From Geobacter sp. OR-1 (GTDB lineage Bacteria > Desulfobacterota > Desulfuromonadia > Geobacterales > DSM-12255): 64,000 nucleotides of DNA. Made by a program: the position numbers and the translations under genes. The notes under the pieces were generated by a model. That model was not told the DNA's origin. It did no database searches and saw only the letters and a list, made by a program, of their open reading frames with translations. The stretch lies in contig NZ_BAZF01000015.1 of NCBI RefSeq assembly GCF_000813145.1, positions 47,371-111,370 of the forward strand. Reading direction: 5' to 3'. Positions 9,217 through 19,100 of this stretch are shown piece by piece; within the stretch, counting starts at the first letter, position 1, and the number at the start of each line of letters is the position of its first letter.

Positions 9217-10716
9217 TTATTTTGCTGTATATTTCAATGCGCGGTTAAATGAATCGTCAGGCGAGTAATCTGATGGGCGCCACATATAATCAGAAGTTGT
9301 ATACCACGAGACATGGGCGCCATCTTCGTTAGGCTGGTCAACAGGCAGGAAAAAAAACCCGGATGTAAAACGAAATAAGTTTTCATCACCACCTTTAAAT
9401 GGAGCAACTATTTTCGGTATAGGTGTTTGACCGGCAGCTTTAGGATAATACTTTCCAGGATAATAATTTGACCAAACGATTATTTTTCTGTCACCCGATA
9501 CATGCGAGAAATCTTGGGCTTCCTTGCTGTCTGCAACTGGATCTCTATATGTCCTTCCACTCCAAACGAATTCTATTTCTTTCGGCAGCATTGAAACAGA
9601 TTTCAGGTAAGCTTTCCCGCCTTCTGTTAGATTATGAACTCCCGAATATTCTGTTGGAATAATTCTAAACACAATGTCTGGAGCCACCTTTTTCAGTTTA
9701 GAGTATACTCGTGAAATAAAATGATAATGCGCCTCACCCAAATGTTTAAACATTGCTTTATCTTGGTCATATAAAAAATACGAATCAGGCGGAATATCAT
9801 CAAATGCCAAATATAAATTCCTAAATCCAATTGAATATAAGGTGAGAAGATTCCTCGTAACCCCTTCAACGTCTTGTTGAGATGAATACATAACCCCGCC
9901 CTTCTCACGTCCGGGGAAAGGAAACTGTCGATAAGGCCTCAGACCAACAGATGGCGTTATAAAGTTTTTTGAACAATCTTCAAAAAATGCCTTTAAATTT
10001 TTCTTGTCTGAATCATTAAAGGGCAACGTACTTCTTTTTCGAGCATCATCCCAGCCAGCCAACCATACAAAATTGAATTTGAGTTGTTGGGCTCTTTCCC
10101 GATATGGCCAACCCGTATAAATTGTTTTGCGATCATGAATGACTGGCGGGCCATTAAACCATCTTTTAAAATCTCCGAAAACAATCCCCCTTGTTTCATA
10201 CAAGGGACGGTCAACAATGGTCGCTGCCCGAAAATAAAATTCATTCCCGTTAGTGACATGAAGCTGTTTGAGTGACTGAAGCGCGTAATATCTGCCAACT
10301 TCCGTATTTGCAACCATAAGAATTATAATTTTATTTTTGACTTCCCCTGCATAAAGCAAATAACCTTGACTGCCTAACTGACTCCAATCACGGTTAAGAT
10401 TCAGCATGTTAATATATCGTTCAATTTTGCTGTCAGTTGGGGAGCCAAGCATTATCAGAGTTTTTGTTGCGGAGGCATTTGACTTTAGGTCGTATTGAAG
10501 AATTTCTTCGGAAGTCATGCCTTGAATCAATTCCAGTAATCTTTTTTTCGTAGTCGCGTCTATACCCTTTTGCGTTAAGATCGTCACTCGGCCCAGTGGA
10601 CCTAAATTGGCCCCGTATCGAGCTTGCCATGGTTTTGGAATGACTTCTCCCGCAGCAAGTAAATAAGACCCGAACAAAATACAACAAACCTCAATAAAAA
10701 CTAGAAACGTTTTCAC
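9217..10716 (-). CDS. Secreted GH84-like beta-N-acetylglucosaminidase
   Basis: 499 residues from a GTG start at 10716 behind an AGGGGG ribosome site. Residues 1-22 form a signal peptide (FGSYLLAAG at its end). Residues about 23-165 resemble the small alpha/beta domain before the barrel of GH20/GH84 enzymes, including NTEVGRYYALQSLKQL. The catalytic domain starts at RGIVFGDFKRWFNG (about 176). Adjacent aspartates D306-D307 in LYLAFDDIPP match the GH84 catalytic Asp-Asp pair used in substrate-assisted cleavage of N-acetylglucosaminides. It is the first gene of the polysaccharide operon, so trimming or editing an N-acetylhexosamine-containing polymer is a reasonable guess. The family is inferred from motif and fold order, not from an alignment. 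Confidence 0.68.
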   Translation of the reverse strand: MKTFLVFIEVCCILFGSYLLAAGEVIPKPWQARYGANLGPLGRVTILTQKGIDATTKKRLLELIQGMTSEEILQYDLKSNASATKTLIMLGSPTDSKIERYINMLNLNRDWSQLGSQGYLLYAGEVKNKIIILMVANTEVGRYYALQSLKQLHVTNGNEFYFRAATIVDRPLYETRGIVFGDFKRWFNGPPVIHDRKTIYTGWPYRERAQQLKFNFVWLAGWDDARKRSTLPFNDSDKKNLKAFFEDCSKNFITPSVGLRPYRQFPFPGREKGGVMYSSQQDVEGVTRNLLTLYSIGFRNLYLAFDDIPPDSYFLYDQDKAMFKHLGEAHYHFISRVYSKLKKVAPDIVFRIIPTEYSGVHNLTEGGKAYLKSVSMLPKEIEFVWSGRTYRDPVADSKEAQDFSHVSGDRKIIVWSNYYPGKYYPKAAGQTPIPKIVAPFKGGDENLFRFTSGFFFLPVDQPNEDGAHVSWYTTSDYMWRPSDYSPDDSFNRALKYTAK

Positions 10717-10853
10717 AACAAAAGCCCCCTACCGAAACCCTACATATTTCCAAGATCCCTGTGAGCGGCCTCCTCCAGCAGAAACCTCGTCCTTTTAAAC
10801 TGGTGATTCCAGTTCCACAACCTGAGGCGTTCGACAGATTTTTTAAAAAATTT

Positions 10854-10882
10854 ATTATGAAACTTTCGTAAATTACTTGCAA
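10854..10882 (-). promoter_or_regulatory. Predicted sigma-70 promoter of the polysaccharide operon
   Basis: On the minus strand TTGCAA (10882-10877) is followed after exactly 17 bases by CATAAT (10859-10854), four and five matches to consensus. The transcript would start near 10847, leaving a leader of about 130 bases before the GTG at 10716. The next strong candidate is absent, and downstream genes overlap or nearly touch, so this may drive the whole operon. Confidence 0.45.
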
Positions 10883-11084
10883 CGTTGATTTAGCCGTAAC
10901 CGGTTTCACTCTACCTTACATGAGAAATTGCTAGTCGAGTTGCCAACATACTCTGAAAGCAGATCCAAGTCACTGCCGTTCTTTCATTTCCGGTCTTCGA
11001 TCACCAGAATTGTCCCTTCTTGCGGCCGCGTACCAGTTAAAAGACTTTTATTAACAATTCCACATAATTATATATTCTATTGTT

Positions 11085-11100
11085 TGGCACCGTACTTGTA
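11085..11100 (+). promoter_or_regulatory. Possible sigma-54 promoter of the cytochrome/giant-protein unit
   Basis: TGGCACCGTACTTGTA has the -24 box TGGCAC and a TTG at the correct spacing for a -12 box. The consensus GC at -12 is GT here, which weakens it. It lies about 130 bases before the cytochrome ATG in an otherwise AT-rich stretch. Sigma-54 control of surface cytochromes and pili is known in Geobacter, so the match fits the context. Confidence 0.35.
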
Positions 11101-11229
11101 ATTTCGATATCGGTAACATGTTGATTTTCAAACATTTTTGTAATCTGCCTCTAATCCCGCGCAATCATTAGATTGGTGCCGGAGGAGGAATGCGCAAGCG
11201 ATATCCATGCGATACAAGAAGGAGCGAAC

Positions 11230-14200
11230 ATGGGCGGGCCAAAGAAAGAATGTGCCGCAAACTTCTCTAAATGCTTATTAATTATGACAATTTTGTCAGG
11301 ATTCATTCTGGCCCCGGTTATATCGCGCGCCGCTATCCAGTGTTATGACTGTCACGGCAACCGGAGCGAGAGCGACTACCGGCCTATCGACTCCCCTGCC
11401 AATGATCCGGTTCGGAACGCGGTCACCGGGGCGTTTCCGGGCAGTCACCGGACCCACATAGCCGGTCCGGGAGCTCCGGCAGTCTGCGCTAAATGCCACC
11501 CCGGAAGCGAGTCGTACAACACCTCCCACAGAAACGGCCTCATCAGTCTGTCCGGCAATATCAACAACTCAGCCTCCCCAGCAACTTACAACAATTACAG
11601 TTACAGCGGTTACTTTCCCCAGACCCCCACCCCCCTGCTCCACAGCTGCACCAATGTGAATTGTCATTTTGAAAAGATCACCCCGGTATGGGGGAGCCCC
11701 GCTTACGTTGCCACCAGCGACTGCAACGGTTGTCATGAGTTCCCGCCGGCTGACGGCAGTCATCCAGCAGCATCGGGCTCCGGCACTAAACACCGTGATT
11801 ATTACGGGGTTGCGACATCCTGCTCGAAGTGCCACCTCGACCATCTGGCATCGGCAGCACCATTTGCCCATGCCACCAGCGCCGGGAAACGCGGACTGTC
11901 GGTCCAATTTGCCGCGCCGCCGAACAACGGGGGGAATTATTCCGGGGACGTGAGTTACGCGACCTATCTCAAAAAGCTCCCTAGCGAGCGAAACGGCAGC
12001 TGCGCCAACCTTTACTGTCATAGCAACGGCAACAACGGTCCTCCGATAGTGGTACCGACATGGGGGGGCACTCTTCAGGGAGACTGCACAGGATGTCACG
12101 CCGGCGGTGGTGCGGAGACCACTCTCGGCGGCCGTCACGGCAGGCATACGGATACAGCACGGTACAACTTCAAATGCGAGCGGTGTCACAAGAATACGGT
12201 GGATACCGCCAATACCGTCGTCAACAGGGAACTGCACGTCAACAATGTCAAGGATGTCGCCTTCAAGGAAGGTGGCAGTTACGGTGCCGATAAATCCTGC
12301 AACGGCACGTATTGTCACAGCGATGCCCGCAACGGTTTGCCGCGAATCCCGGTGAAATGGTCGGATACCGGCATAACCATGCAGTGCGATTCCTGCCACA
12401 AAGGGACGGCAAATGAGAACACCGCCGCAAACTGCGCCTCGACCCAAGGGGTGTGGAGTTCGGCACGGGGGTTCTGCACCCCGCCCCTGACCATGGCCTC
12501 CAATGGCCATGACCGCCTGGTCGGATACCGGTGGATCAGAAAATACCCGTGTTACTATTGCCACAACGCCACGGTCACCCGATTCAACACCGTCACCACC
12601 TTTACCAGGCATCTGAACGGCTCAAAGGACATAGTCTTCGATCCCAAATGGAACATCGTCGGCAGACCGAACCCGACCTACGATCCGGCTACCAAGCAAT
12701 GCAGCGACGTTTACTGCCACAGCGACGGCACCACCAATCCCGATGCCGTCCGCAAGTTTGGCTGGAACGAACCCAAGACCAACTGCAATTCATGCCACGG
12801 ACACCCCCGTGAATCATGTTCCACTGCCGGCTGCCATGACGGCAGGGTAGACGTCATCGGCAAGGTATGGGTGCTCCCTGCGGCATTCGGCAGCATGAGC
12901 AGTTACCACTGGCCGCTGGGGCAAGAATGGAAGGCCTCTCTGCCGATGTTCCCGAACCTGGGGGCCGGCAATGCCAGGGCCAATTCCCATCCACGCCATA
13001 CGGAGACCAATTTCACCTGCGACGAGTGCCATGCGGCAACCATAATCAACGGTTCCTGCACCTCGTGCCATACAACCGGCGTACCTCCGGGGAGCATGAC
13101 CGAAGTGGCGCACCTGAACGGCGCAGTGCATGTCAACAAGACAAAAGACGTGGTATTCAAACAGGGGGGCTCATACAACCCGGTCTCAAAAATCTGCAGC
13201 AACACGGCATGTCACGCCGGCGGTACCGACCCGGTCTGGGGTGGGTCGGTCAACAATTCGGTTATCTGCCTCGGCTGCCACGGCACCTCGAATCCCGACC
13301 AGGACAGCTATGTTACCTTCAACGGGACCCGCGCCCGGATAAACCTGTCGCAATGGTATGCAACCGGCCATGGCCGGTACTCCACTTCCGGCCGCTACCC
13401 GGTATCAGGGAACCCGGCGGCGAACTTCCCCGGCAACCCATGCTGGTATTGCCACGACAATACGGTCCTGCACAATGACGAAACCAACCTGTTCCGTCTC
13501 AGACGACATTCCCAGTTTTCCAACCGTTTTGAAAAGGAATGCGTTTACTGCCACATGAGCGGGCTGGACAGCGAGTGTCTCGGCTGCCACAACAACAAGG
13601 AGTCCCTGGCCAAGCAACTGAAGGATATCCCGGCCAACCCTAATGCCGCCTGGCCGGACGGCACCCCGGCAAATCGCCCCGACCATGCCCCGATGGTCTC
13701 GGGACAGGTTTCCTGCATAACATCTCAATGCCACTTTATCGATCCGTCAAACCCGACTCACGACATCAAGCTGCACAATTCCGGAGCCGGACTCTGGTCA
13801 CAAGACCAGAAGGAAGATGTCCGGAACCAGTATATAATGATGGGGGTCTGCCTCAAGTGTCATGACGACGACAGCAGCGGCGAGTGCAACTCCTGCCATA
13901 CCGCGCCTGCGAACAACCCGTTGAAGTATGCCATCGGGTTCGACCCCGGAACGGGATTCATAAAGCCTAAGAAGGCGCGGGCCTCGTCCGCTCACTTCGG
14001 CTACAAGCATTACCGCGAATACAAAGCCAACGGCGTGTGGAAGGGGGGCAAGTTCTGCTGGGACTGCCACGACCCCCACGGCGACAGCAATATCTACATG
14101 ATTCACGACCAGGTGGCCACAGCAACCGACGGCAAATCGGGTCTGCCGCTGGCCAGGGCACAGGTCTCCTTCACCCGCAAGCAGAGCGGCCTGGACTATG

Positions 14201-16098
14201 CCAGGACCGTTGCCCCGTACAACGGCATCTGCAACGTCTGCCATGCGCTGCAGGGGGCGAAGCTGAGCAAACACTACGGCAACGATTACGGCGACGGCCA
14301 CAACTCCAGCAGGGTCTGCACCAACTGCCACCAGCACCGGTTCACTGACAGCCATGCGGAAAATAAGCCCTGCAACAGCTGCCACAACAACAAGCCGGTG
14401 CCACGCCATTCAGCCTTCGGCCAGCCGCGCGGATGCACCACCTGCCATACCGGCACGGTCGGGAACCGCGTTGACGTCATGGGACAGTTCAACGGCACCT
14501 CGCACCATGTCCAGGGGGTAACTGTTTCGAACAAGCAGTGTTATTCCTGCCATTGGGAAGCAACCCCGGAAGGGCTTATCGATGTCCGCTACCATGAAGG
14601 GTACAACTACAAAACTTACACCTCGGTGAAAAACTCCAAGGTGGACCTGGTCGTATGGGGTCCTGGCACCAGACCGGCAACCTACCGGCTTTATTCGACC
14701 GCAATCCAGTATACGCCGGCAAAACTGGCCCTCGGCAACATCACCACCGAGCGGCAGGAAGTAGCGAAAATCACCAATCACTGCCTCGGCTGCCACAGCG
14801 ACCAGAACAACGCCACCCAGCCGTTCGGTGACTGCAAGACCCCGCGTCAGTACGCCTGGGACAGGCAGAGTATTGCCGCCAGGTATTCCCAGACCGGCAC
14901 GACCGGTTGGGGAAAATACCAGACCAACGGCAAGGGTACAGTAACCAAGGCGCTCTCCGGCCATGGCAATGCCGTTGCCAACCAGGGCGGGTTCGACCCG
15001 AACAACGGCACCGACCAGTCCTTTGCCAACACCAGAAACGGCGCCTATAACGTTACCTGCTATGACTGTCACAACTCGCACGGATCCCGCGTGGTCGGAA
15101 CAACATCAAGCTACGTGACCTTCAACGGCACCAAAAACGGCGCCAACCTGAAGGAAACCCAGGCTGGCAAAGGCGGTTATACCATGTCTTACAAGGCATC
15201 CGCCAATTCCGCACCCGACGCGATCAACCCATACAGCGCCGGGGCCGGCCAATGCTTCGACTGCCATCTGACCAGCACCCGCGGAACAACCCCGTGGGGC
15301 TACCAATCCACATTCGGCGCCAGCAAGTCGATCAAGGGGTATGTTGATTCGGATATGTTCGGGGCGTCTGCTGCACCCTACATGGATCGCTATCCATACA
15401 TGAATATGCCGATCAAAGGGGGACACCTCAAGGCATCGAGCTACCTCAACCATTCCACCGCCGGTCAGAACAAGATCAACGGCCTCTGTACCCCGTGTCA
15501 TGACCCGCATGGAGTGAGCCCATCTCTGGGGAGCAAGCAGGCGTATGCCGTTCCGATGCTCAAGGGAACCTGGATGACAACCCCCTACAGAGAAGATGCC
15601 GCCAACCCGGCTACCGGCGGAACAGCGAGCGCTTATGCCGACATCCGCCAGATAGTGACCGAAGACGACAGCAAGTTCGCCGGGCTATGCCTGCGCTGTC
15701 ACTACAAAAACAACCTGACCAACGGCACCGACCATACCTGGAAGAGCCCGGACAGAATCCACGAATCGGTCAAGGGCTGGAAAACAGCAAACCCCACCAT
15801 CCAGCACACCTTCACCTGTTCCAAGTGCCATGCTCCGCACACGAGCGGACTGCCTCGGCTCATGGTAACCAACTGCCTCGACTTCAACCACCAAGGTCGT
15901 AAGCAAACCGGTGGTTCGGCAGGCTCAGGGAGTTGCACCGGGTGTAATGAGTATAGCGGTAACAACGGCGCCGGCTACGGCGGCGGCAGCTTCCCGCTCG
16001 GCGGTGGTGAAGGCGGGGCATCTGCATCCTACATGGTCAACTGCCATCCGACCGGCGCCTGGCCGGACAACAGCTGGAACACGAAAACACCATGGTAA
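11230..16098 (+). CDS. Giant secreted multihaem c-type cytochrome (36 haem motifs)
   Basis: About 1,622 residues. The ATG at 11230 is chosen because AAGGAG precedes it by five bases and a signal peptide follows at once (CLLIMTILSGFILAPVISRA). I count 29 CxxCH and 7 CxxxxCH motifs, the latter being CTNVNCH, CANLYCH, CNGTYCH, CSDVYCH, CSTAGCH, CSNTACH and CITSQCH. The CxxxxCH...CxxCH alternation in the first half is a hallmark of a Geobacter cytochrome family. The last canonical haem is CSKCH near 15820; beyond it lie decayed sites (CLDFNH, CTGCN, VNCH) and a Gly-rich tail. The likely role is electron storage or transfer at the outer surface or in the periplasm. It forms an operon with the giant repeat protein 62 bases downstream. 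No porin gene accompanies it. Confidence 0.9.
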   Translation: MGGPKKECAANFSKCLLIMTILSGFILAPVISRAAIQCYDCHGNRSESDYRPIDSPANDPVRNAVTGAFPGSHRTHIAGPGAPAVCAKCHPGSESYNTSHRNGLISLSGNINNSASPATYNNYSYSGYFPQTPTPLLHSCTNVNCHFEKITPVWGSPAYVATSDCNGCHEFPPADGSHPAASGSGTKHRDYYGVATSCSKCHLDHLASAAPFAHATSAGKRGLSVQFAAPPNNGGNYSGDVSYATYLKKLPSERNGSCANLYCHSNGNNGPPIVVPTWGGTLQGDCTGCHAGGGAETTLGGRHGRHTDTARYNFKCERCHKNTVDTANTVVNRELHVNNVKDVAFKEGGSYGADKSCNGTYCHSDARNGLPRIPVKWSDTGITMQCDSCHKGTANENTAANCASTQGVWSSARGFCTPPLTMASNGHDRLVGYRWIRKYPCYYCHNATVTRFNTVTTFTRHLNGSKDIVFDPKWNIVGRPNPTYDPATKQCSDVYCHSDGTTNPDAVRKFGWNEPKTNCNSCHGHPRESCSTAGCHDGRVDVIGKVWVLPAAFGSMSSYHWPLGQEWKASLPMFPNLGAGNARANSHPRHTETNFTCDECHAATIINGSCTSCHTTGVPPGSMTEVAHLNGAVHVNKTKDVVFKQGGSYNPVSKICSNTACHAGGTDPVWGGSVNNSVICLGCHGTSNPDQDSYVTFNGTRARINLSQWYATGHGRYSTSGRYPVSGNPAANFPGNPCWYCHDNTVLHNDETNLFRLRRHSQFSNRFEKECVYCHMSGLDSECLGCHNNKESLAKQLKDIPANPNAAWPDGTPANRPDHAPMVSGQVSCITSQCHFIDPSNPTHDIKLHNSGAGLWSQDQKEDVRNQYIMMGVCLKCHDDDSSGECNSCHTAPANNPLKYAIGFDPGTGFIKPKKARASSAHFGYKHYREYKANGVWKGGKFCWDCHDPHGDSNIYMIHDQVATATDGKSGLPLARAQVSFTRKQSGLDYARTVAPYNGICNVCHALQGAKLSKHYGNDYGDGHNSSRVCTNCHQHRFTDSHAENKPCNSCHNNKPVPRHSAFGQPRGCTTCHTGTVGNRVDVMGQFNGTSHHVQGVTVSNKQCYSCHWEATPEGLIDVRYHEGYNYKTYTSVKNSKVDLVVWGPGTRPATYRLYSTAIQYTPAKLALGNITTERQEVAKITNHCLGCHSDQNNATQPFGDCKTPRQYAWDRQSIAARYSQTGTTGWGKYQTNGKGTVTKALSGHGNAVANQGGFDPNNGTDQSFANTRNGAYNVTCYDCHNSHGSRVVGTTSSYVTFNGTKNGANLKETQAGKGGYTMSYKASANSAPDAINPYSAGAGQCFDCHLTSTRGTTPWGYQSTFGASKSIKGYVDSDMFGASAAPYMDRYPYMNMPIKGGHLKASSYLNHSTAGQNKINGLCTPCHDPHGVSPSLGSKQAYAVPMLKGTWMTTPYREDAANPATGGTASAYADIRQIVTEDDSKFAGLCLRCHYKNNLTNGTDHTWKSPDRIHESVKGWKTANPTIQHTFTCSKCHAPHTSGLPRLMVTNCLDFNHQGRKQTGGSAGSGSCTGCNEYSGNNGAGYGGGSFPLGGGEGGASASYMVNCHPTGAWPDNSWNTKTPW

Positions 16099-16160
16099 GG
16101 CACCGGGTTATGGGTTATGCACCGCAAGATCATTCAGTCAAGCAATTCGGAGGGTATCCG

Positions 16161-19100
16161 ATGAATTTTCCGTTTTTGACCAACGACAGCCGTGACGGTG
16201 GTAGAGCTGCTGGAAAACGTCAACTGGCCCGTATCGTAAACCTCATGATGGCTGTTTTCATGCTGCTGTTGCCGCTGTCGGCATTTGGGGCCGGGGGAGA
16301 CGTTGCCTGGCAACTCGCCGACCAGTTGCCGGGAAAACAGGAGGCGCGGGCCTCGGCAGTCGATAAAGCCGGCAATGTCTTTGCCACCGGCTACCAGAAC
16401 CTTGCCGCTGGCGTAGATGACGACTATTACACGGTAAAGTTCAAGGCCGACGGCAGCGGCATCGCTTGGCGGGCAACCTATGACCGGGCGCATGGCTCGG
16501 ACCAGGCCACCTCGATCGTCATCGATTCCGAGGATAACGTCATCGTGACCGGTCATACCTGGAACGGGACCAACTACGATATCCATACGATCAAGTACAG
16601 CGGCGAGACCGGCGCAGTACTCTGGCAGCACACCTATAACGGCATTGCCAAAGGCAACGATTACGGAACCGCAATTGCCGTGGACAGCCTGAACAACGTT
16701 TATGTCGGCGGATATTCGCAGAACAGCGCCGGAAACGAGGATTATATCCTGCTGAAGTACTCGGCCACCGGCCCTAATCCGGACGGCACCCCGCTTTGGA
16801 CGGCCATTGCCCATGGCACGGCAGCCGGAGCCAACAAGATTGCCTCAGTGGCAACCGGCAGTGACGGAGTCGCTGTAACCGGTCAATCGTGGAACGGCAC
16901 TGCATTCAACATCCTTACCCTGAAGTACGACTTCAGCGGCACCAAGCTGTGGGAGCGCACCTACTCTACCGGCGCCGCAAATCCGTGCCTTGGCGGGTAT
17001 GTCAGGATGAATACAGGCGGTGACCTGTTCATTACCGGGTCGGCCTCGAACGGCCTGGACCTGGATATCTATACGGCCCGGTACAATGGGGCCACCGGGG
17101 AGCCGGTATGGGAAAGGACTTACAACGGCGCCTTTGACGACGAACCGAGCGGATTGGTGATCGGACCCGACAGCAATGTCTACATCACCGGCTACACCTG
17201 GACCATGACCTCCCAGAACGATTTCTACACCGCCAAATACGACGGCGCCACCGGCGCCGTGATCTGGGAGAAAAACTTCAACTCCAACAACGGTAACGAC
17301 GACATCGCCTCCCCGACCGGGATTGTCCTTGACCCGCTGGGCGACCTGTTTGTAACCGGTTTTACCGTTGCCGACAAGAATTACGACTTCCAGACCATCA
17401 AATACAAGAAAGACAACGGCACCCTGCTCTGGAACAGCAGACTGAACGGGGCGGCCAACCTGAACGAACGGCCGGCCGGTATTGGGCTTTCTCCTACGGG
17501 AGAACTGCTGGTATCCGGATGGTCTGACAGCGGCGCCAACGGGGTTGATTTCCTGGTGGTAAAATACGATCCCGGCCTGCTCGACCCGCCGACGGCCCTT
17601 ACCGCCCAGGCCGTTACCAACAGCAGCGTGGACCTCTCCTGGGTAGACAACTCCGGCAATGAAGACGGATTCCGTATCGAACGGTGCGCAAACCAGGGGT
17701 GCACGGATTTCTCGGAAATCGCCACAACGGCTGCAGGTGTCACGGCGCATACCGATACCGGCCTCGACCCCAACACCTATTACTCGTACCGCGTCAGGGG
17801 AGTCAGCAGTGCCAGTGGCTACTCGCACTACAGCAACGTGGCCACGTCCCTGACGGTTGTCGTCAGCTTTGTCGCCCCGGTATCGCCCTATGTTTACAGC
17901 GGGTTAGCGGGCAAGGATGATTTCGCCAACGCCATTGCAGTCGGCCCGGACAACAATCCGGTCATAGCCGGCCAGAGCAACGATTATCCGGCAGGATACA
18001 GTTCCGGGGAGACCTCGTTCGACTACCTGCTGCTGAAACTCGACCGTACCGCTATGAATGCGCTCTGGACAGATCGCTACAATGACCCGACCGACGCTTC
18101 CGACATCGCTACCTGCGTGGCCGTGGACCGGAACAACAGCATCGTGGTCTCCGGTTATGCCACTCTGCACAACGGCGCCAGCAACGACGTCAACTCGCTG
18201 TACACGATGAGGTACGCAGCCGCCGGCCCTCCGGCACTGTCGGCTGACCAGTACAACGGCCCGGTGCCGGGCGGAGCCACGGATGACCGCGCCATTGCCG
18301 TTGCCATCGCCTCGGCATCCGACAGTTCCAACAACGTGGTGGTCGTGGGGTACGGGAAAAATATCGATTCCAACGACGACATCTATGTCATCAAGTACAA
18401 TCCGGACGGGAGCCGGGCCTGGGTTGCCACGCCGTTTGACGGGAACCAGGGGGATGACTTCCCGACAACGGTAATCCTGGCGCTTGACGGCAGCGTCTTT
18501 GTTGCCGGGTACAGCGAAACCGGCCCCAATACCAATATCCACAGATATTTCGTCTCCAAGTACAACGGCGCTACCGGCGCCAGAATCTGGACCGACCTGT
18601 CAAGCATTGTGCCTGGAGGAGACAGCAGGTTCAACAGCCTGGCCCTTGACAGCGCTGGTGATCTTTATGTCACCGGGTTTGCGGTCAACGCCTCGGGCAA
18701 TAAAGATTTTTACACGGTCAAATACAGCGGCACAGCAGCAACGGCACAACAGATCTGGACCAGGACGTTTGACGGCTCAGCCCATGGCGACGACGAGGCA
18801 GTAGCTGTCAGGGTAGATCCGGTCGATGACGCGGTCGTCGTGGGGGGAACCACGCTCAGCGGCAGTGAAAACCATGACATTACCGTGGTCAAGTACAGCT
18901 CTGCCGGTGACCAGCTCTGGTCGAAGATCTACCAGCGCCCCGCCAACGACGATTTTGCCAAGGCGATGGGGATCGATTCCAACGGCAATATTTACCTGAC
19001 CGGTAACACCAGCAACGGTTTTTCCACCGACAGCCTGACAGTCAAATTCGACAATCTGGGGAACATCAGTTCCGCGACACTCTACAACGGCTCTGCCAAC

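Larger units (their letters stand above)
10717..11229. other. Divergent intergenic region between polysaccharide operon and cytochrome unit
   Basis: 513 bases separate the GTG of the GH84-like gene (minus) from the ATG of the cytochrome (plus). The region is AT-rich in its middle part (10840-10880 and 11040-11110). It carries one convincing sigma-70-like promoter facing left and one sigma-54-like element facing right, both listed separately. Open frames here are short, lack ribosome sites and have no coding character. I saw no riboswitch motif. Confidence 0.5.

Noticed and set aside
10691..10909. 72-residue frame across the GH84 start and its promoter
   Set aside because: It covers the predicted promoter and leader of the polysaccharide operon and has no coding features.
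10990..11229. GEMM riboswitch before the cytochrome gene
   Set aside because: Searched because such switches control cytochromes in Geobacter, but the conserved tetraloop helix and GAAAGCC block are absent.
11569..12612. 347-residue open frame antisense to the cytochrome
   Set aside because: It exists only because the GC-rich cytochrome gene leaves the opposite strand open; there is no ribosome site and the haem frame is clearly coding.
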